Below are positions 1 to 5,283 of a stretch of 5,283 nt of DNA, piece after piece. Every line of letters begins with the position of its first letter. Position 1 is the stretch's first letter. The notes beneath the pieces are model-generated. The model was not told the origin of the DNA, made no database searches, and worked only from the letters and a program-made list of their open reading frames with translations. The stretch lies in the NCBI GenBank assembly GCA_015657605.1, contig JACDQO010000022.1, positions 1 to 5,283 of the forward strand. Reading direction: 5' to 3'. The stretch is from Limnohabitans sp. (GTDB lineage Bacteria > Pseudomonadota > Gammaproteobacteria > Burkholderiales > Burkholderiaceae_C). The position numbers and the translations under genes were made by a program.

Positions 1-1043
<1,043 letters not shown>

Positions 1044-1047
<4 letters not shown>

Positions 1048-2412
1048 GCGAGTCGCTGAAAGAAAACACCCCCAAAGTCGAAAAAACGGCCAAAGCCCAG
1101 AAGCTGGTGGGCGTCAAGGGCATGAACGACATATTGCCGCCCGACTCGGCACGTTGGGAGTGGTTGGAGGGTCAGGTGCGCGCTTTGATGGCGCGTTACG
1201 CCTACCGCAATGTGCGCCTGCCCATCGTTGAGCCCACAGCGCTGTTTGTGCGCGGCTTGGGCGAAGTGACCGACATCGTCGAAAAGGAGATGTACTCCTT
1301 TGAGGACCGCCTGAATGGCGAGCAACTCACCTTGCGCCCCGAAGGCACGGCTGGTTTGGTGCGCTCGGTCGTTGAGCACAACCTGTTGTACGAAGGCGGC
1401 AAGCGCCTTTACTACATGGGCCCGATGTTCCGCCATGAGCGCCCGCAACGTGGCCGCTACCGACAGTTTCACCAGATCGGTGCCGAGGTGCTGGGTTTTG
1501 GCGGCGCTGAGGTCGACGCCGAACTGATCTTGCTGGCCAATGACCTGTGGAAGGTGTTGGGTCTGAAAGACGTGCGCCTGGAACTCAACAGCCTGGGCCA
1601 GCCGTCTGAACGCCAAGCCCACCGCGCTGCGCTGATCGCCCACCTCGAAAAACACAGCGATGTGCTCGACGAAGAGGCCAAGCGCCGCCTGCACACGAAC
1701 CCGCTTCGCATCCTGGACACCAAGAACCCGGCCATGCAAGCGTGGTGGAGTCTGCTCCCCGTCTGCTCGACTTTTTGGGTGATGCCTCTTTGGCCCACTT
1801 CAACGCGGTCAAGGCGATTTTGGACGCCAATGGCGTGTCCTACAGCATCAACCCGCGTTTGGTGCGTGGCATGGACTACTACAACCTCACGGTGTTCGAG
1901 TTCATCACCACCAGCCTGGGCTCACAAGGCACCATTGCGGCGGTGGTCGGTATGACTATCTGGTAGAGCAGGTTGGCGGCAAGCCGGCACCCGCCGTGGG
2001 CTGGGCCTTGGGGGTCGAGCGCGTGCTCGAACTCATCAAAGAGCAGGGCGAGGCTTTGCCTGATCTGGCTCCAGATGTTTACGCCATCATCCCTGAGACG
2101 GCTGCCTTGCCGGTGGCCATGCAGGTGCTGCAAACCTTGCGGTCGCTGGGCGTGTCGGCCCAAATGCACGCCGGTGCAAGCGGCGCGGGGGGTGACGGCA
2201 TGGGCAGCATGAAGTCTCAATTCAAAAAAGCCGACGGCTCGGGTGCCCGCTTTGCCCTGGTTTTTGGGGCCGAAGAATTGGCCCTGGGCCAGGTGGCGGT
2301 CAAATCCCTGCGCGACGGGGCCGGGGCACAACGCACCGAGTCCTTGAGTACGGTGGCCGACTGGGCCCGCAGCCTACAATCCCCCCACTTGATGTTTACC
2401 GAATACTTCTGA
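1044..2412 (+). CDS. hisS: Histidyl-tRNA synthetase HisRS (two apparent frameshifts)
   Basis: HisRS is a cytosolic class II aminoacyl-tRNA synthetase, acting as a dimer, that charges tRNA-His with histidine. The start is ATG 1044; the next ATG lies inside the core KGMNDILPP motif and is too late. In repaired numbering (456 aa): LRPEGTAG at 98-105, motif 2 [16 protein letters not shown] at 129-144, histidine-binding LVRGMDYY at 273-280 and GGRYD at 301-305, motif 3 GWALGVERV at 320-328, then a C-terminal anticodon-binding domain with [22 protein letters not shown]. About 20 Lys/Glu-rich residues precede the core, and a Gly-rich stretch (377-387) precedes GSMKSQ. Two single-base losses break the frame. 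The first is after 1742, where GCGGTGGTGG is expected and GCGTGGTGG is seen. The second is at 1942-1943, where GGG is expected and GG is seen, restoring [14 protein letters not shown]. Unrepaired, translation from 1044 stops at 1955 after 303 residues and lacks motif 3. Because hisS is normally essential and every motif survives across frames, sequence error is likelier than a pseudogene. Confidence 0.96.
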
Positions 2413-2416
2413 CACC

Positions 2417-3087
2417 ATGGCCAAAGCCCTCGACCTCGAAGAACAAGAACAACTTGACCAGATCAAGCATTTTTGGAAGAAATACGGCAACCTGATTTCT
2501 TGGGTTCTGATCGTCATTTTGGGCGCTTATGCCGCTTGGAATGGCTATCAATACTGGCAGCGTGATCAGGCCGCCAAAGCAGCGGTTCTCTTTGACGAAG
2601 TAGAACGTTCGGCCTCGGCTGGCGATTTGGCGCGTGTTCAGCGCAGCTTGGCGGACATCAAAGACAAATACGCTGGCACCTTGTTTGCCCACCAAGCCTC
2701 ATTGCTGGCAGCCAAATTTTTGAGCGCTCAGGGTAAAACTGCTGAAGCGCAAGCTGCGCTGAATGGGTGGTTGGCGCAGCGCCTGAGCCCGCTTACCGTG
2801 ACATTGCCCGTCTGCGTTTATCGGCGCTTTTGCTGGATGCGGGCTCTCTGGACGATGCCTTGGCTCAGTTGGCCCAACCCATGGTCCCGTCTTTGATGGG
2901 CTTGGCTTCAGATTTGAAGGGCGACATTTTGAGCGCCAAAGACCAAAAGCCTGAAGCACTCGCTGCATACAAAAAAGCCTGGGATGAGTTGAGCGACATT
3001 CCCGACTACCGCCGTTTGGTGGAGGCCAAGCTCAATGCACTGGGTGTTGACCCGCAAGCCAACTCGCCATCAGGAAACGTTAAGTGA
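2417..3087 (+). CDS. yfgM: YfgM-like membrane-anchored tetratricopeptide (TPR) protein (one apparent frameshift)
   Basis: This is a YfgM/UPF0070-type protein: a short cytoplasmic N-terminus rich in Glu/Gln (DLEEQEQLDQIKHFWKKYG), one membrane segment at about residues 25-44 (LISWVLIVILGAYAAW), then a periplasmic helical TPR-like domain. In E. coli, YfgM is linked to the SecYEG translocon and the chaperone PpiD, suggesting a role in handling exported proteins. The same role here is inference from family and from the bamB neighbour. ATG 2417 is 4 nt after the hisS stop; I see no clear Shine-Dalgarno, so translational coupling is plausible. The frame breaks near 2759-2764, after residue 115. Adding one base gives QAAL(E/N)WVVGAAPEPAYRDIARLRL and continues with SLDDALAQL and GDILSAKDQKPEALAAYKKAW to TGA at 3085-3087, about 223 aa, near the usual family length. 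Unrepaired, the product ends at 2896 after 159 residues with a non-family tail. Confidence 0.9.
3072..3077 (+). promoter_or_regulatory. Ribosome-binding site of bamB
   Basis: AGGAAA lies within the last codons of yfgM, 6 nt before GTG 3084. It supports the GTG start of bamB, which is followed directly by a good lipoprotein signal peptide. The start overlaps the yfgM stop as GTGA (3084-3087). Confidence 0.7.
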
Positions 3088-4217
3088 CCCAGCCACTCTT
3101 CCCCTTTGTTTCGCGGCTTCTCGCCGTGGGCCTTGCTTTGCTGGTCAGCGCTTGTTCAAGTGCGCCTGAAAAACCCAAGGCTTCGCCGTTGCCGGTGGTC
3201 ACTGGCGGCTTCAAAGTCCAGCCCGCTTGGAAATCTCAACTGGGGGTCACTGCATCTCATTTGCTGGCCTCTGTGCACGGGCAGCAAATTGCACTGGCTT
3301 CCGCGCAAGGTCAATTGGCTGTGATGGACGTGCTCAGCGGTCGTGATGTTTGGCGGATCAACCTGAACACGCCCATACAAGCCGGTGTGGGAGGCGATGG
3401 CCACCGCTTTGCAGTGGTGACCCAAGCCAACGAATTGGTGGTCGCTCAGGCAGGTCAGGTTTTGTGGCGTCAAGTCTTGCCCGCTTTGTCTTACACCCCG
3501 CCTTTGGTGGCGGGTGATCGTGTGTTTGTCATGACGGGTGACAGAGCCGTGGCTGCCTTTGATGCCGATACCGGGCAACGCCTTTGGGGCCAACAGCGTT
3601 CAAGCGATCCTTTGCTGCTCCGTCAGGCCGGTCTGTTGATGCCTTTTGGGGACAACCTTTTGGTGGGATGGGGTGGGCGTTTGGCCTCTTTGAACCCCTT
3701 GACAGGTGCGGTTCGCTGGGAGACTTTGGTGGGCGTGACTCGCGGGACGAATGAAGTCGAGCGCTTGGTCGACTTGGTGGCCGGTGCCAGTCGGCAAGGC
3801 AATTCGCTTTGCGTGCGTTCGTTTCAAACTTCTGTCGCTTGTCTGGATGGCTTGACGGGCCGCATGGCTTGGTCCCGCCCCGCCCAAGGTCACCAAGGTT
3901 TGGATGGCAACGAACAAACCCTTGTGGGTGTGGAGTCAGATGGCAAGGTTTTGGCTTGGCAACGCAGCACGGGTAACCCACTTTGGACACAAGACGCCCT
4001 GCGTTTCCGTGGCCTGAGCTTGCCTTTGCTTTTGAACAACGCCGTGGTGGTGGGCGATCAAGAGGGCTGGGTTCATTTCTTGTCACCCCAAGACGGCAAG
4101 GCTTTGCAGCGCGTGGCCACTGATGGCAGTGCCATCGCGGGCAAGCCGATTTTGGCAGGACAGATGTTGGTGGTGGTGACACGCAACGGGGGCGTCTTCG
4201 GATTTCGCCCTGAATGA
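3084..4217 (+). CDS. bamB: Outer membrane protein assembly factor BamB (lipoprotein)
   Basis: BamB (formerly YfgL) is a periplasmic lipoprotein of the BAM complex; it binds BamA and helps insert beta-barrel proteins into the outer membrane. The 377-aa frame is intact, the only complete unbroken gene here. It starts with GTG at 3084, overlapping the yfgM stop (GTGA), with AGGAAA at 3072-3077 as ribosome-binding site. Residues 9-24 form a lipoprotein signal peptide ending in lipobox VSAC; Cys24 would be lipidated, and Ser at +2 fits sorting to the outer membrane. The mature part has PQQ-propeller-type repeats with the pattern G-x-x-x-W: SGRDVW 85-90, AGQVLW 123-128, TGQRLW 163-168, TGAVRW 207-212, TGRMAW 258-263, TGNPLW 296-301, and a degenerate DGKALQ 337-342. 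This fits the known eight-bladed beta-propeller. GTNEVERLVDLV at 221-232 is a conserved loop of the family. The length is close to that of E. coli BamB (392 aa). Confidence 0.96.
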   Translation: MTQPLFPFVSRLLAVGLALLVSACSSAPEKPKASPLPVVTGGFKVQPAWKSQLGVTASHLLASVHGQQIALASAQGQLAVMDVLSGRDVWRINLNTPIQAGVGGDGHRFAVVTQANELVVAQAGQVLWRQVLPALSYTPPLVAGDRVFVMTGDRAVAAFDADTGQRLWGQQRSSDPLLLRQAGLLMPFGDNLLVGWGGRLASLNPLTGAVRWETLVGVTRGTNEVERLVDLVAGASRQGNSLCVRSFQTSVACLDGLTGRMAWSRPAQGHQGLDGNEQTLVGVESDGKVLAWQRSTGNPLWTQDALRFRGLSLPLLLNNAVVVGDQEGWVHFLSPQDGKALQRVATDGSAIAGKPILAGQMLVVVTRNGGVFGFRPE

Positions 4218-4223
4218 TGGATC

Positions 4224-4228
4224 GGAAA
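4224..4228 (+). promoter_or_regulatory. Weak putative ribosome-binding site of der
   Basis: GGAAA in the 19-nt bamB-der gap lies about 8 nt before GTG 4237. It is weak, and the AT-rich run that follows (AAAATTTTTAA) lies next to a region with apparent indels, so the spacing may not be exact. Confidence 0.4.
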
Positions 4229-4236
4229 ATTTTTAA

Positions 4237-5283
4237 GTGAAACCTGTATTGGACCCTCGTTTGGCCGCCCCAATGTGGGCAAATCCACGCTGTTCAACCG
4301 CCTCACCAAGAGCCGGGATGCCATCGTGGCCGATTTCGCAGGCCTGACCCGTGACCGCCATTACGGCAATGGCAAACAAGGGCGTCAAGAATTCATCGTC
4401 ATCGACACCGGGGGGTTCGAGCCCGACGCCAGCTCGGGCATTTACAAAGAAATGGCCAAGCAAACGCAGCAAGCGGTGGCCGAAGCCGATATGGTGATTT
4501 TTGTGGTCGATGCCCGGGGCGGTTTGTCTGCCCAAGACCATGACATCGCCAAATACCTGCGCAAAATTGGTAAACCGACTTTGTTGGTCGCCAACAAGGC
4601 CGAGGGCATGCTCGAAGGCATTCAACTGACCGAGTTTTACGAGCTGGGCCTGGGTGAAGTGATCGCCATTTCTGCTGCCCACGGTCAAGGCACACGTGGA
4701 CTGGTCGAATTGGCCTTTGAATCCCTCAACCTGCCCGATGAGCCCGAAGAAACCGAAGACGACCCATCGGTCATCAAACTGGCCGTGGCTGGCCGCCCCA
4801 ACGTGGGCAAGTCCACCCTCATCAACACTTGGCTTGGCGAAGAACGGCTGGTCGCGTTTGACATGCCCGGAACCACCCGAGATGCGATTTCGGTGCCGTT
4901 TGAAAAACAAGGCCAAAAATTCGAGTTGATTGACACCGCTGGTTTGCGCCGCAAGGGGAAAGTGTTGAGGCGATCGAAAGTTTCTGTCGTCAAAACCCTG
5001 CAAGCCATTGAATCGGCCAACGTTGTTTTGTTGCTGCTGGATGCAGAGCAGGGCGTGACCGACCAAGATGCACACATTGCCGGTTACGCCCTCGAAAGTG
5101 GTCGTGCCATGGTTTTGGCGGTCAACAAATGGGATGCGGTGGACGAATACCAGCGCCAGTTGGTGCAACGCTCCATTGAAACGCGCTTGCCATTTTTAAG
5201 CTTTGCCAACATGCACTTCATCTCTGCCAAAAAACGGCAGGGTTTGGGTCCAGTCTGGGCATCGATCGTTCAAGCCCACAAAG
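4237..5283 (+). CDS. der: Ribosome biogenesis GTPase Der/EngA (3' partial, frameshifted start, damaged internal stretch)
   Basis: Der is a cytosolic GTPase with two tandem G domains and a C-terminal KH-like domain; it is needed for 50S subunit assembly and is essential in E. coli. The likely start is GTG 4237 (MKPV), 19 nt after bamB. In repaired numbering, domain 1 has the P-loop GRPNVGKS at 9-16, DTGG at 56-59 and NKAE at 119-122. Domain 2 has GRPNVGKS at 185-192, DTAG at 232-235, NKWD near 297 and SAKKRQG near 330. About 349 residues are present; roughly the last 100, including the KH domain, lie beyond the window. The start codon and the first P-loop are in different frames. Removing A4253 and one T of 4260-4262 gives [16 protein letters not shown]. 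At 4962-4985 the frame reads KVLRRSKVS where the family has KVFEAIEKFS, explained by three one-base losses that cancel out. No usable start exists in the P-loop frame before Val13, which supports an indel and not an alternative start. Confidence 0.96.

Noticed and set aside
1742..2412. Two further small genes after a truncated hisS
   Set aside because: They carry HisRS motifs ([25 protein letters not shown]) in the right order and are pieces of the same gene split by single-base losses.
4218..4236. A terminator or promoter between bamB and der
   Set aside because: The gap is only 19 nt. AAAATTTTT is a short AT palindrome without a GC stem, too small for a Rho-independent terminator.
4233..5168. 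311-codon open frame on the - strand
   Set aside because: It lies wholly antisense to der, whose two GRPNVGKS P-loops, DTGG/DTAG and NKWD motifs are unmistakable; the antisense translation shows no recognisable domain and is a codon-bias shadow.

Overview
The window is a piece of a housekeeping operon on the + strand, with five genes packed head to tail and almost no intergenic DNA: the 3' part of ispG, then hisS, a yfgM-type membrane TPR gene, bamB, and the 5' three quarters of der (engA). This order, the GC-rich third positions and the protein wording (HisRS motifs, the Der start, the GTNEVERLVD stretch of BamB) point to a betaproteobacterium of the order Burkholderiales, most likely Comamonadaceae. 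The genus cannot be fixed from this sequence alone.

Layout: bases 1-1047 hold ispG (isoprenoid synthesis, 5' end missing). 1044-2412 hold hisS (histidyl-tRNA synthetase). 2417-3087 hold the YfgM-like protein. 3084-4217 hold bamB (outer-membrane assembly lipoprotein). 4237-5283 hold der (ribosome-assembly GTPase, 3' end missing). Two junctions are start/stop overlaps (ATGA at 1044-1047, GTGA at 3084-3087), one gap is 4 nt and one is 19 nt. There is no room for internal promoters or terminators of ordinary size, so the genes are probably co-transcribed from a promoter outside the window. The functions differ (isoprenoids, translation, envelope assembly, ribosome biogenesis); BamB and YfgM share the envelope-biogenesis theme.

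The unusual feature is reading-frame damage. Four of the five genes cannot be read in one frame. Comparing the frames with the well-conserved family sequences, I infer about nine single-base indels: one extra T in ispG, two missing G in hisS, one missing base in yfgM, two extra bases at the start of der, and three mutually compensating deletions inside der. Most lie in short homopolymer runs. ispG, hisS and der are essential in most bacteria, and the sequence on both sides of every break is fully conserved, so the simplest reading is uncorrected sequencing or assembly error (a draft or metagenomic contig), not gene decay or programmed frameshifting. bamB is intact.

I see no mobile element, CRISPR array, RNA gene, repeat family or novel system here. 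The long open frames on the - strand are shadows of these genes.
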